A stretch of DNA of 61,242 nt from Terriglobia bacterium (GCA_020073105.1 JAIQFW010000044.1:1-61242); one strand, 5' to 3'. Counted from the stretch's first letter, positions 51,811 through 60,338 are shown. Notes: generated by a model from the sequence alone, not told the origin. A program made the numbers and translations.

Positions 51811-51977
51811 TCAGGCGCACTTCTGGGATGTAAAAAGCGCGAAGGCCGACCACACTTGCTCGACCTCATGGCTGCCGCAGTGCGGGCATGTGATCTCCTC
51901 TTCCCCCAGTCGACCAGAGCCAAGATTCTGGAAAAGGTTTTATTGCAAGCGCGGCAGAAGAACTCGTAGTGAGGCAT
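51811..51977 (-). pseudogene. FmdB-type zinc ribbon protein, frameshifted
   Basis: The gene starts MPHYEFFCRACNKTFSRIL behind GGGAGGC. At codon 25-26, in a run of five G (gactgggggaag), the frame breaks; with one more G it continues EEITCPHCGSHEVEQVW to a stop at 51811, giving the expected C-x2-C ... C-x2-C zinc ribbon of about 55 residues. As written, the second CxxC pair is lost. A one-base homopolymer error in assembly is as likely as a real mutation. It precedes the Mth938-like gene, overlapping nothing. Confidence 0.75.
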
Positions 51978-52212
51978 AGGCGCCTCCCAATCCGGACGGA
52001 ACCTGATTAGAATCTTAAGCCCCGACCGGCGGGTGGTTCAAATTGTGACCAGCGAACCTCCAGGAAGGCCGGGTTCCGACCGGAATAGCACCCTTCATTC
52101 AACCTAACAGCTCCGCTGTCGTTCAGCCTCACAGCAAACCGGCATCATGGGCGATTAGAATTCAGTGTTCGGACATTGAAGAAACGAGAGGTGAGACACG
52201 GTAAGCGTTCCT

Positions 52213-53475
52213 TTGACGCGATCACCGGTTCGCCACACCATCGTTGTCGGTGGTGGCGTAGTCGGAGTCTGTTGCGCCTACTTCCTGGCCAAGCGCGGTG
52301 CAAAGGTCACCGTCCTGGAGCGCGATCAAATTGGCAGAGCAGCCTCCTTCGGAAATGCCGGCTGCATCGCGCCCGGCCACCCGCCAATCAACAAGCCAGG
52401 CCGTGTCCGCCAGGCCCTGAAATCGCTCTTTCATCCACTCAGTCCTTTATATGTCGCTCCCCGGTTCGACCCGGCGCTCGTGAAGTGGCTCTGGTCCTTT
52501 AGCCGGACATGCACCGAGAAGCATGTTGAAATCGCGATGCAAAGCCTCGCGCCACTCGGCCATGCCAGCCGTGCGCTGTTCGACGAGTTAGTTGAAGCTG
52601 AAAAACTGCGTTGTTGGTTTTCCCGCGACGGGTATTACGAGATCTACCTGACCGAGCGCGGCCTCGAATCAGCCAAAGAAGAAATGCGAATGATCTCGCG
52701 GTACGGCTTCCATCCCGAAGTGTTATCGGGAGCAGAGTTGCGCCAGCGTGAGCCGGCAATTAACGATCGTGTCTTAGGCGGTATTTTCTATCCCGAAGCC
52801 GCCACCATCAATCCATACCAATTCGTGTTGGAAATAGCGCGACGAACTGAGCGACACGGTACGAAATTCCGAACCACGTCTGAGTTCGTCTCACTGCGCA
52901 TCGTGAACGGCCGCGTTCGAGGTGTTCAACTAGAGAATGGCGAGTCTATCGATGCTGACTCTGTGGTTCTGACAGCAGGAGCATACAGCGCGCCACTGCT
53001 CCACAGGCTTGGCATCCGCTTCCCCCTGCAAGCGGCGAAAGGTTATCACCGCGATTGTGAGACCAAGCCGGGCGGTGCGCCTCTGCTCAGTCACGCCTGC
53101 GTGTTGGGCGAGAACATGGTGTTCTGCACGCCGATGGACGGGTTTGTGCGCTTCGCCGGTACTCTCGAGTTATCGGGCGTAAATCACGAGATCAGACGCC
53201 CACGCCTTGAGCAACTCACCAAAGCTGCCAGCCGGTATTTGCAGACTATGGAAGATGCGACGGTCAAATCGGAATGGTGCGGTTTGAGGCCTTGTCTGCC
53301 CGACGGCATGCCAGCCGTGGGACCAGTCTCGCGATATCCCGGCCTGTTCGTTGCGACCGGCCACGCCATGATGGGACTCACGTTGGGACCGGTGACTGGA
53401 AAGCTGATAGCCGAACACGTTCTTGACGGGGCTCCGAGCATGGATATCAGCGCACTGCGTCCCGATCGGTTCTGA
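52213..53475 (+). CDS. FAD-dependent D-amino-acid dehydrogenase-like oxidoreductase
   Basis: The 420-residue protein has an N-terminal FAD-binding motif (TIVVGGGVVGVCCAYFLAKR) and a DAO-type substrate domain with QAAKGYHRDC and a C-terminal second FAD segment LFVATGHAMMGLTLGP. It is closest in pattern to DadA, which oxidises D-amino acids to keto acids, passing electrons to the respiratory chain. The start TTG at 52213 has a poor ribosome-binding site, so it may start elsewhere, but no ATG lies between it and the motif. It is transcribed alone. Confidence 0.85.
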   Translation: MTRSPVRHTIVVGGGVVGVCCAYFLAKRGAKVTVLERDQIGRAASFGNAGCIAPGHPPINKPGRVRQALKSLFHPLSPLYVAPRFDPALVKWLWSFSRTCTEKHVEIAMQSLAPLGHASRALFDELVEAEKLRCWFSRDGYYEIYLTERGLESAKEEMRMISRYGFHPEVLSGAELRQREPAINDRVLGGIFYPEAATINPYQFVLEIARRTERHGTKFRTTSEFVSLRIVNGRVRGVQLENGESIDADSVVLTAGAYSAPLLHRLGIRFPLQAAKGYHRDCETKPGGAPLLSHACVLGENMVFCTPMDGFVRFAGTLELSGVNHEIRRPRLEQLTKAASRYLQTMEDATVKSEWCGLRPCLPDGMPAVGPVSRYPGLFVATGHAMMGLTLGPVTGKLIAEHVLDGAPSMDISALRPDRF

Positions 53476-53577
53476 GGGCAAACCCTCAAAAGGCGAATCG
53501 AGAAAGTCCCGCGCAAGCCGTCACCGTTGAAGCCATATCAATGAGGCGACTAGAATCCTCTCAGAAGGGGGAAAGTC

Positions 53578-53739
53578 ATGCCCCAATACGAGTTCTTCTG
53601 CCACTCCTGCAACCGGCCGTTCTCAAAGACGCTGACTCCTGCGGAATACAAAGAAGGCACCGTCACGTGTCCGGAATGTGGCAGCAAGGAAGTCGAGCAG
53701 AGATGGTTCTATGCGGCGGCGGACAGGCAGAGCGCGTAG
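53578..53739 (+). CDS. FmdB-type zinc ribbon protein
   Basis: A 53-residue protein starting at 53578 behind GAAGGGGGAAAG. It reads MPQYEFFCHSCNRPFSKTL, then a TCPECGSKEVEQRW block, the CxxC ... CxxC zinc ribbon of the FmdB/regulatory-protein family. This is the one intact copy among three in the window. The family is proposed to regulate or bind nucleic acid. It lies 100 bases after the DadA-like gene in the same orientation. Confidence 0.82.
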   Translation: MPQYEFFCHSCNRPFSKTLTPAEYKEGTVTCPECGSKEVEQRWFYAAADRQSA

Positions 53740-53951
53740 ACACCCGGAGTAGCGCGAGATTATCCGGAAATACGCTATCGGACAATCGGAGGGCTTGCGG
53801 GCACCGGCGGAGGGAGAGCACAGGCCTAGGTCGGGGTTGAGCGCGGTGTGGTGCGCGGAGAAACCACCCAAAAACGCCGCGAGCTGCCCCGATCTCCTCT
53901 TCTCGGCTCCCCCAAAGAAATAGGAAATCTAAGGCGGTCCTTGCTGCAGGA

Positions 53952-53979
53952 CGAAGGCGCGCAGAAACGCGCGCCTTCG
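53952..53979. terminator. Strong GC-rich hairpin
   Basis: Eleven paired bases cgaaggcgcgc / gcgcgccttcg with a 6-base loop (53952-53962 with 53969-53979). There is no T-run. It lies beyond the 3' end of the minus-strand membrane protein gene, so it may stop transcription or stabilise its message. Confidence 0.5.
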
Positions 53980-54007
53980 GGACAGAGCCACTTCGGGCCA
54001 CTCTCAT

Positions 54008-54463
54008 TCAAACGGTCGCAGCCTTCGCTACCTGCACGGAGTCCTCCTTGTACAACCAGGCGTCGGCCAGCGTACCCGCTGCTATCTCAACTACTCCAAC
54101 GATGGTTGCGATTACCAGCAACCGCAGCGGGGAAAGGCCCATTGGATAGCTGGCAAGATTGGGTAGGAATGATCCGATTATCCAGGCGGCCAATCCAGCG
54201 CGCAAAGCAGTGACAGATCCCGCACCGTACCGCGACCGAATCGCCGCGTAGAGCCAGACACTGGCAATGCCCAGTAAGAAACCCCAGATGTTGAAAACAA
54301 CGATAGCACCGATATGGAATTGGGCCGGCCTGCCGAGCGCTTGCATCGCCCGGCCCCATGCCGCTCCCAGGATTACACCGTTCGTAATGTATTCGAAAAT
54401 GTTGATCACGAGGCCCGCTAGCAGACCGCCTAAAATGACTCGGCCTCGGCTGATGTGTGCCAT
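54008..54463 (-). CDS. Four-helix membrane protein of unknown function
   Basis: The 151-residue protein has a strong GAGGAGG site at 54463. Membrane helices are at about 8-30 (VILGGLLAGLVINIFEYI), 52-73 (IGAIVVFNIWGFLLGIAS), 85-105 and 115-135. An N-terminal cationic segment suggests the N-in topology. It resembles widely distributed Acidobacteriota membrane proteins with GGLLAGLVIN-like starts, of unknown role. It is alone. Confidence 0.8.
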   Translation of the reverse strand: MAHISRGRVILGGLLAGLVINIFEYITNGVILGAAWGRAMQALGRPAQFHIGAIVVFNIWGFLLGIASVWLYAAIRSRYGAGSVTALRAGLAAWIIGSFLPNLASYPMGLSPLRLLVIATIVGVVEIAAGTLADAWLYKEDSVQVAKAATV

Positions 54464-54830
54464 AGATCCTCCTCTGAGATGCCACTGCCTAGGGCCGCAT
54501 ACCAGCAAGAGGAGACTTATTTGCCAGCACCGTTTCCCTTGGTTTGGCAAAGTCGTGGGAATTATGAACCTCTGCACAACGTTTGCCAACTGCGGAGGCC
54601 CGTGCGTTACGCGCCGTGTCCGACGCAACGCCAACGGCCCGCAAGAAGCATGCGGCTCGAGCGAACCCGAACCGAAATGAGCGCGAGACGAATCCTGCCA
54701 CCCTTTGTGTGTCTTGGCCGGGGAACCTTTGCCAAGCCAATTACGTATTCTCCAACGAAGCACTGAACAGATGACGCTAACGTTCGCAAATGCCTAAGCG
54801 TCCAAAAGGTAAGAACGTGGAGAATGGTTC
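54464..54830. other. Intergenic region, no clear gene
   Basis: About 370 bases. A 38-residue Cys-containing frame (about 54564) and a 25-codon frame beginning MPKRPKGK (54790) have no support beyond their start codons. Nothing further was recognised. Confidence 0.35.
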
Positions 54831-54950
54831 ATGGGTGCCAAGTATAACTACATCATCGATAGTGTGACCTGGCGTATAGGGCTGAATCTTGCCGGGTTTG
54901 CGTTGTGGTTGGCCGCTGTCGCCGGTCTGCTCGCGGCCGTACAGTTGTGA
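54831..54950 (+). CDS. 39-residue membrane peptide gene
   Basis: This short gene (MGAKYNYIIDSVTWRIG, then LNLAGFALWLAAVAGLLAAV) has a polar start, one membrane helix and a stop at 54950. A GGAG site lies at an acceptable distance. It shows no similarity I can name, but composition and the helix at the C-terminus are typical of real small membrane proteins. Confidence 0.45.
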   Translation: MGAKYNYIIDSVTWRIGLNLAGFALWLAAVAGLLAAVQL

Positions 54951-55058
54951 CGTCCGACTTTCGTCAGAATGCGAACCATCGCGAATTCCTTTGAACACAG
55001 CAACATTCAGGCGAGCGGACTGAGATCGGGCTATCCGCGGGGCGTCGCTGGAATAGTG

Positions 55059-55151
55059 TCACATCAGCGGAACCTCACCGAAATGGGCAAAATGGCTGCT
55101 GACGGTCGCGCAAAGTCCGGTTCGGCAAACCTTCTTTTTGTCTTCTAAGCG
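55059..55151 (-). pseudogene. Radical SAM (PflX-type) remnant
   Basis: The minus strand reads RLEDKKKVCRTGLCATVSSH, then FAHFGEVP and a stop, matching NRLENLTKVCKTGRYATVSSHFAHSGEE of the intact radical SAM gene at about 51120-51190. It covers the stretch just before the CxxxCxxC motif, and the motif itself is gone. The remaining gene body is absent, so this is a stub left after deletion of a second copy. Confidence 0.72.
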
Positions 55152-55276
55152 CGGCTCCCGTGTCAACACCATGTTCTACATCACTGCGGTGCAAACTCGA
55201 CCGAGCGTAGACTTTTACCAGCATCCCGGCCGCAGGTCCGAATCCGGCCAAACAGCTTGCAGGAGAGAGAAGACTC

Positions 55277-56059
55277 TTGAGTCGCTTAAACGAGTCGCGA
55301 TCAACGACCCTGCAAAGGTTCCGCAAGCTCGGATTGCGATGTGCTCTCGCGCCTTTCGCCTTCGTTGTTGTTCTCTTCGCGCAGAGCGGCGAGGAAAACT
55401 TTCGCAAGCTCCGCGAAGAGATGGTACGAACGCAGCTTGGTGGCTCGCGCTGGGGAGCCCAAGCTGTGCGCGAGCCGCGCGTCCTCGAAGCTTTTCGGCA
55501 GGTGCCGCGCCACCGCTTTGTCTCTGAGGCCCTAGTCCCGTACGCCTACGAAGATCGCCCACTACCGATCGGCTATGGCCAGACCATCTCGCAACCCTAC
55601 ATCGTGGCCAAAATGACGGAGCTCCTTGAACCGGGAAAAAGCCACCGTGCACTGGAAATCGGCACAGGTTCCGGCTACCAGGCTGCGATACTCTCCCAGT
55701 TAGTGTCTGACGTTTACACGATCGACATCATCGAGCCGCTTGGTGTCACAGCCCGCGAACGCCTGGCGACGCTCGGGCACAAGAATGTCGAAGTGCGGAT
55801 CGGAGATGGGTACTACGGCTGGTCTGAGAAAGCGCCCTTCGACTGTATCGTGGTCACCGCGGCCGCGAACCACATCCCGCCCCCGCTGATCGAGCAGCTC
55901 AAGCCCGGCGGGCGACTCGTGGTCGCCATCGGCAACCCCTTCCAGACGCAAAGGCTCTTGCTGGTAACAAAGGGCAGTAAGGGTCCGCGCGACATCCGAG
56001 TCCAGGACATCATGCCGGTGAGCTTTGTGCCTCTTCTCTCGGGATCGAGCGGACAATAA
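55277..56059 (+). CDS. pcm: Exported protein-L-isoaspartate O-methyltransferase
   Basis: The 260-residue protein is Pcm, which methylates isoaspartyl residues so that damaged proteins can be repaired: motif I is ALEIGTGSGYQAAILSQL, and QPYIVAKMTELL and GGRLVVAIGNP are further family blocks. An N-terminal stretch (CALAPFAFVVVLFAQ) resembles a signal peptide, unlike cytoplasmic Pcm, suggesting periplasmic location. The TTG at 55277 has an AGGAGAG site; no ATG is near. It lies 90 bases upstream of the spermidine-synthase-like gene, so the two may share a transcript. Confidence 0.87.
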   Translation: MSRLNESRSTTLQRFRKLGLRCALAPFAFVVVLFAQSGEENFRKLREEMVRTQLGGSRWGAQAVREPRVLEAFRQVPRHRFVSEALVPYAYEDRPLPIGYGQTISQPYIVAKMTELLEPGKSHRALEIGTGSGYQAAILSQLVSDVYTIDIIEPLGVTARERLATLGHKNVEVRIGDGYYGWSEKAPFDCIVVTAAANHIPPPLIEQLKPGGRLVVAIGNPFQTQRLLLVTKGSKGPRDIRVQDIMPVSFVPLLSGSSGQ

Positions 56060-56148
56060 TACGACAACGTACGCCGCATACTGTGCGGATGCGGCCTCCA
56101 ACAAGTGGCAGCCGATCTCCTCCATCCGTGGATTGGCTTCTTTTGAGT

Positions 56149-58245
56149 ATGAGACGCCGCGAGGCAGTGCTTCTTCTGATATCGGCAGCGGTGCTGGCCG
56201 ATGAGGTGGTCCTGGTACGCGCCTTCTCCATCGGCCTCTGGCACCACTTTGCCTACATGGCGATTTCGATCGCCCTGCTCGGTTTCGGCGCGAGCGGCAC
56301 GCTGCTGGCGGTCCTGGGCCGACGGAAGGCGTTGCTCAGTGCCCAGGTTGGTGCAGCAGGCTGGCTCGCCGCCTCCGCTGTCTTGTTCGCTCTAACCTTT
56401 CCCCTCGCCTTTGCGCTGGTGCAGAAGATTCCCTTCGATCCGTTTCTCATCGTCTGGGACCGGCGACAACTGCTTTACCTCGGCTGCTACTACCTGGTCA
56501 TGTTTGTGCCGTTCTTCGCAGCAGCTACCGTGATTGGTCTTGCGCTGATCACCAAGTCCGAAGAAAGCCCGCGACTTTACTTCTACAACCTGGTCGGCTC
56601 GGCGGCAGGCGCGGCGCTGGCCGTAAGCCTCTTGGAGATCGCGCCAGTCGAGCAAACCCTACTCGCCGTCGCTGGACTGGCACAGGGGGCTGCCCTCTTC
56701 GCTTTGCTCGATGTAGTGACATTACCGACCTCACCTCGTGTTCGGCAACTTGCGGCAGGTGGCGTTCTGGCCATGCTGGTGATGACGCTCTACTTCTCAG
56801 CACGCCCACCCGTGGTGCGGCTCTCGCAGTACAAAGGTCTGAGCTATGCATTGAACCTTCCGGGAGCGCGCCTGCTGGCCACGCGTTCGAGCGCCATTGG
56901 GCGTATCGATGTCGTCGAGAGTCCCGCGATCCGTCAGGCGCCAGGGCTTTCCCTGGTGGCCCCGCAAGACGCGACCATTCCGTCCCAACTCGGGCTTTTT
57001 GTGGATGCGGAAACAGCCGGGGCCATCACCGCATTCGACGGCAACACGAGTGCTCTCGGCTATCTCGATTGGATGAGCACGACTGCCCCGTATTTGGCTC
57101 GGCCCGATTCACCCCGCGTGTGTGTCCTCGGAGCCGGCGGCGGCGCAAATGTGCTTCTGGCACTGCGCCACGGTGCCCGACATGTGGATGCCGTCGAACT
57201 GGACGCCAACGTCATACGGGTAGTTCGCGAAACTCACCACAACTTCAGTGGATCGCTCTACGACCGCGCCGATGTGCACGTCCGTGTCGCCGAGGGACGG
57301 GCTTTTCTGGAATCTGCCGACGAGCAATGGGACGTAATCGACATTTCATTGGTGGACTCGTTTGCGGCCGCAGCGGTCGGCTTGGGTGCCGTGAATGAGA
57401 GCTACCTTTACACACAGGAAGCACTCGCGACCTATTTGCATCACCTGCGCCCTGAAGGCGTTCTGGCGGTGACGCGGTGGATACGTACGCCCCCGCGAGA
57501 CGAAATAAAGCTCTTTGCCACCGCGATAGCAGCACTGGAAGGCATGGGCGTGCGCCCAGCAGATCGGCTCGTCCTGGTGCGAAGTTGGGGAACCGCGACC
57601 CTTCTGCTCAAACGGGAGCCGTTTTCGGCAGAGGAACTGAATCGGCTGCGGCGCTGGGCTGAAGAACGTTTGTTCGACATTTCCTATTTCCCGAACATGG
57701 GGGCAGGCCAGGGCAATCGCTTCAACTTGCTCGCGCACGACTCATACGCGGAAGCAGTCGATGCTCTGTTGGCCGGCGGCGCACGACGCGGGGAGTTTCT
57801 TCGTGAATATCCATTTTTTGTGACGCCTGCGACCGACGATCGCCCATACTTCTTCCATTTCTTCCGCTGGCGTTCTCTGCCTTTGATGCTCAGCACTGCT
57901 GGCTTCGCTTGGGTTCCCTTTATCGAGTGGGGGTACCTGATACTGGTGGGCACGCTGATTCAGTCCGCTGTGCTGGGTGGTCTCTTAATCATGTTGCCAT
58001 TGGCCGTGCTGCGATCGAAAGCACCTGGGAACCCACGGTACGGGCGCGGCCCACGACTGTCGGTCCTCGCCTACTTCCTCGCACTGGGTATCGGATTCAT
58101 GTTCGTGGAAATGGCGCTGATCCAACGGCTCGTGTTCTTTCTGGCCAATCCCGTCTATGCAGTCGCGGTCGTGCTGGCGGGACTGCTGCTCGTGTCAGGT
58201 CTGGGCAGTGGGTGGGCGGCCCGACTCGTGGCACAAGGGTATTGA
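56149..58245 (+). CDS. Membrane spermidine-synthase-like protein, first part
   Basis: The 698-residue product starts MRRREAVLLLISAAVLADEV. About seven membrane helices (residues ~5-230) precede a soluble Rossmann domain with VCVLGAGGGANVLLALRHGA and VDAVELDANVIRVVRETH, the decarboxy-SAM binding pattern of spermidine synthases; two helices follow (WGYLILVGTLIQSAV, LALGIGFMFVEMALI). The frame ends LVAQGY at a TGA whose last base begins the ATG of the next gene. Homologous proteins continue in one chain, so this is the first part of a split gene. The polyamine or other product is not known. Confidence 0.82.
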   Translation: MRRREAVLLLISAAVLADEVVLVRAFSIGLWHHFAYMAISIALLGFGASGTLLAVLGRRKALLSAQVGAAGWLAASAVLFALTFPLAFALVQKIPFDPFLIVWDRRQLLYLGCYYLVMFVPFFAAATVIGLALITKSEESPRLYFYNLVGSAAGAALAVSLLEIAPVEQTLLAVAGLAQGAALFALLDVVTLPTSPRVRQLAAGGVLAMLVMTLYFSARPPVVRLSQYKGLSYALNLPGARLLATRSSAIGRIDVVESPAIRQAPGLSLVAPQDATIPSQLGLFVDAETAGAITAFDGNTSALGYLDWMSTTAPYLARPDSPRVCVLGAGGGANVLLALRHGARHVDAVELDANVIRVVRETHHNFSGSLYDRADVHVRVAEGRAFLESADEQWDVIDISLVDSFAAAAVGLGAVNESYLYTQEALATYLHHLRPEGVLAVTRWIRTPPRDEIKLFATAIAALEGMGVRPADRLVLVRSWGTATLLLKREPFSAEELNRLRRWAEERLFDISYFPNMGAGQGNRFNLLAHDSYAEAVDALLAGGARRGEFLREYPFFVTPATDDRPYFFHFFRWRSLPLMLSTAGFAWVPFIEWGYLILVGTLIQSAVLGGLLIMLPLAVLRSKAPGNPRYGRGPRLSVLAYFLALGIGFMFVEMALIQRLVFFLANPVYAVAVVLAGLLLVSGLGSGWAARLVAQGY

Positions 58246-58622
58246 TGAGGCGGCTTGCCTCAATGGCTGCGCTCGGAGTGGCCGTCATCGCCGCCATCTA
58301 CTCCTTTGGATCGTACCCAGCTCTCCGCCCATTACTTGACTTGCCGCTCGCCGCGCGCGTGGCCGTGGCATTCACGGTCATGCTACCACTTGCAGCCATG
58401 GGCATGCTTTTTCCCCTGGGGCTGTGCCACCTCGGCCGCGTCCACGCCGAACTCTTGCCTTGGGCCTGGGCCATCAATAGCTGCGCGTCCGTGGTGGCTA
58501 CCTCGCTCGCAACACTGCTGGCGCTAGGGGCCGGACTCGCAGTTGTGCTGTTGGCCGCATCAGCGTGCTATGCGATTGCGGCGGTGGCGGTACAGCAGTG
58601 GCCCTCCATTCCCGAGCCGTGA
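58245..58622 (+). CDS. Membrane spermidine-synthase-like protein, C-terminal part
   Basis: The 125-residue product (MRRLASMAALGVAVIAAIYS) has three or four helices ending with AWAINSCASVVATSLATLLA and LAASACYAIAAVAVQQW, the usual C-terminal membrane block of membrane spermidine-synthase-like proteins. Its ATG overlaps the preceding TGA (TGATG), so it is expected to be translated by coupling or by frameshifting. Whether the split is a stable state or a recent mutation cannot be told from one sequence. Confidence 0.72.
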   Translation: MRRLASMAALGVAVIAAIYSFGSYPALRPLLDLPLAARVAVAFTVMLPLAAMGMLFPLGLCHLGRVHAELLPWAWAINSCASVVATSLATLLALGAGLAVVLLAASACYAIAAVAVQQWPSIPEP

Positions 58623-58781
58623 TCGCCAAGAGCTGAGTTCTTCCTCCCGAGGCGGCCCCACACTCGTCCGCTAATAATGCGGTATTCTCCAAGCCGTTGG
58701 TTGTGCATCCCCACAACGGAATCACCGATGCCACACGGGCCACCGACGACGCCCTTGTGCTTCCAACGGTGGCGGTGAGAC

Positions 58782-58943
58782 CTAACTGCTACGCTCTGTC
58801 GGTTTTCTCTCGATCTGTGTAGCAGTTGGAGCAACATCCTGGCTCTTCTCGTCCTTGGGCTCGTCAGAAAGGCCTTCAAACCGCTTTTCCAGGTGTTCGA
58901 CCTGGCGTTGCAATTTCTCCGACTTGATAAGTTTTTTTGCCAT
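58782..58943 (-). CDS. 53-residue coiled-coil-like protein
   Basis: From the ATG at 58943 a short charged protein is encoded: MAKKLIKSEKLQRQVEHLEK, then FEGLSDEPKDEKSQD and a Thr/Arg-rich end. The first half has a heptad-like pattern of Leu and charged residues. The ribosome-binding site is weak. It is probably a real small gene, but without a recognised family. Confidence 0.5.
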   Translation of the reverse strand: MAKKLIKSEKLQRQVEHLEKRFEGLSDEPKDEKSQDVAPTATQIERKPTERSS

Positions 58944-59159
58944 ATGTAAACGTTGGCACAGCTCGAAGCGAGATTGCTAGGACATGAAGTTCCAACGTCC
59001 TCCCCTATGTGTTCCGGACGTGCCTTGCTATCACTACTGCGGACCTTGCGTAATCGAGATGGGGAAGAACACCCTCGATCAAGACAGGGATCGGGACGCA
59101 GGTCACAAGACTCACACTGACCGCTGTAGCAAGTGCACAGAACCAGAAGGAGTCAAAGC

Positions 59160-59657
59160 TCAAAGATGCCACGCTCCCAGCGATTCCGCATCGGGCAGGC
59201 CTGAGAACTTCAGGACTTTCGGATTCACCAGCCGTTCGAAGTCTGCGTAGGAGACTTGAAGCAACTCGTTGTGGGAGCCAGCATTGAATGCAATGTCCTT
59301 GTCCTTGGTAAGGCTCTCGTCAACATAGACCACCATCCCGTAGAGATTCCCAAAGGGCGGCATAGCACCGATCTCGCACTCCGGGAACCGGTCCTTGAAT
59401 TCTGATTCTTTGGCGAGACTCACGCTTCTCGCGCCCGTTGCAGCTCGTAACGAGGACAGATCGACCTCGTAGGAAGCGGGAAGAACAGCCATCGCCAACT
59501 CGCTGTCAATCTTTATAATGACCGTCTTCGCCAACTCTTTGTTTGAGATGTGGGTAAGGGCTGCAATTTCCTTCGCGGTATACGCAACCGCGTGGGAAAT
59601 GGCCACGTAGGGGATATGTTGACCGTCCAGAAATTCTCGCAATTTCTTTGTTGGCAT
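59160..59657 (-). CDS. YbaK/EbsC family aminoacyl-tRNA deacylase
   Basis: This 165-residue protein starts behind GGAGGTC. It has the YbaK fold: HIPYVAISHAVAYTAKEIAA, KTVIIKID with the catalytic Lys region, and GAMPPFGNLYGMVVYVDESL. Members hydrolyse mischarged Cys- or Ala-tRNA. The group without an attached synthetase suggests a free-standing editing factor. It lies just after a decayed zinc-ribbon gene on the same strand. Confidence 0.88.
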   Translation of the reverse strand: MPTKKLREFLDGQHIPYVAISHAVAYTAKEIAALTHISNKELAKTVIIKIDSELAMAVLPASYEVDLSSLRAATGARSVSLAKESEFKDRFPECEIGAMPPFGNLYGMVVYVDESLTKDKDIAFNAGSHNELLQVSYADFERLVNPKVLKFSGLPDAESLGAWHL

Positions 59658-59691
59658 TTGCGACCTCCATGCAGCAGGCCGCTGGGGCAGG

Positions 59692-59857
59692 TAGTTGCCT
59701 GCGCGTTCTGCCTGGCGGTGACGGAGCAGGACTTCTGCTTGACTTCCTCGCCGCCACAGCGCAGACCGGCAACCGTGCCTTCCTTATATTCGGGGAGAGT
59801 CAGCGTCTTCGAGATGGGTCGGTGGTAAGCGTGACAGAAAAACTCGCAGCGGGGCAT
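59692..59857 (-). pseudogene. Decayed FmdB-type zinc ribbon
   Basis: From 59857 the frame reads MPRCEFFCHAYHRPISKTLT, then LPEYKEGTVAGLRCGGEEVK, matching the intact zinc ribbon at 53578 (MPQYEFFCHSCNRPFSKTL). Both CxxC pairs are broken: CHAYH has lost its second Cys and the TCPEC pair has become GLRC. The frame then runs on past the normal end into sequence antisense to nothing recognisable. It has no chance of binding zinc normally. Confidence 0.7.
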
Positions 59858-60152
59858 GCATCTGCCCTCCCGCACCACAAGGCAATTCTAGACCCGGCTT
59901 GAACAGGCTTCAATCCGAACGCCCTGACGGCAAGATGAGATGGGATCAAACCTGCATTTTGACGGAGCGGTTGCCATCTCTTTCAAGTCCAGTCCGCCCC
60001 GGGGGCTCCGAGAACGTAACACCGTCGGAAGGCGGCTCGGGACACGGCGGTTTAGCTGGTCTCGAGTCCTTCAGAGACTTACGCGCATTTTCGAATCGGC
60101 ACAACAAAGCCCCGGCTATGCCGAGGCTTGAGCGTAGATACGTGCGCTAACG
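59858..60152. other. Intergenic region with terminator-like hairpin
   Basis: About 295 bases. Near its right end (60107-60129) there is a stem aagccccgg / ccgaggctt with one mismatch, read on the minus strand as aagcctcgg...ccggggctt followed by tgttg, in position to end transcription of the DUF2934 gene. No other feature was recognised. Confidence 0.45.
60107..60129 (-). terminator. Terminator after DUF2934 gene
   Basis: Nine-base stem with one mismatch and a 5-base loop, 24 bases past the DUF2934 stop on the minus strand, followed by tttgttgt. Confidence 0.55.
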
Positions 60153-60338
60153 CTAGGCGGCGGCCTTGATGGACTGGGCCGTGAGCTCCGCTTCGGCGTG
60201 GAGCCAATCATCGATGTCGTGGCCTTCTTCCCGGCCACGCTGTTCGTAGAGTGCATAGGCCCGGCGGCGAATTTCTTCTTCAAGGCTCGGGTCGGTTCCG
60301 ACGCTAGCAGTTTGCTTTCTGGTCGGATCTTGTGCCAT
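60153..60338 (-). CDS. DUF2934 small protein
   Basis: This 61-residue protein starts at 60338 behind AAGGAG. The DUF2934 core EEEIRRRAYALYEQRGREEG followed by DDWLHAEAEL is complete. The family is abundant in Acidobacteriota and Alphaproteobacteria; its function is unknown. It lies directly downstream of the truncated rtcB, whose deletion endpoint abuts its ribosome-binding site. Confidence 0.9.
   Translation of the reverse strand: MAQDPTRKQTASVGTDPSLEEEIRRRAYALYEQRGREEGHDIDDWLHAEAELTAQSIKAAA

Noticed and set aside
53952-53979. Long GC hairpin as a possible attachment site or REP element
   Set aside because: Only one copy was seen in the window and it sits just beyond a gene end, so a terminator-like role is simpler.
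58984-59250. Cys-rich plus-strand frame with CYHYCGPC and CSKC motifs
   Set aside because: No convincing ribosome-binding site, it runs antisense into the YbaK-type gene, and the last third is out-of-frame sequence. Could be revisited if conserved in relatives.
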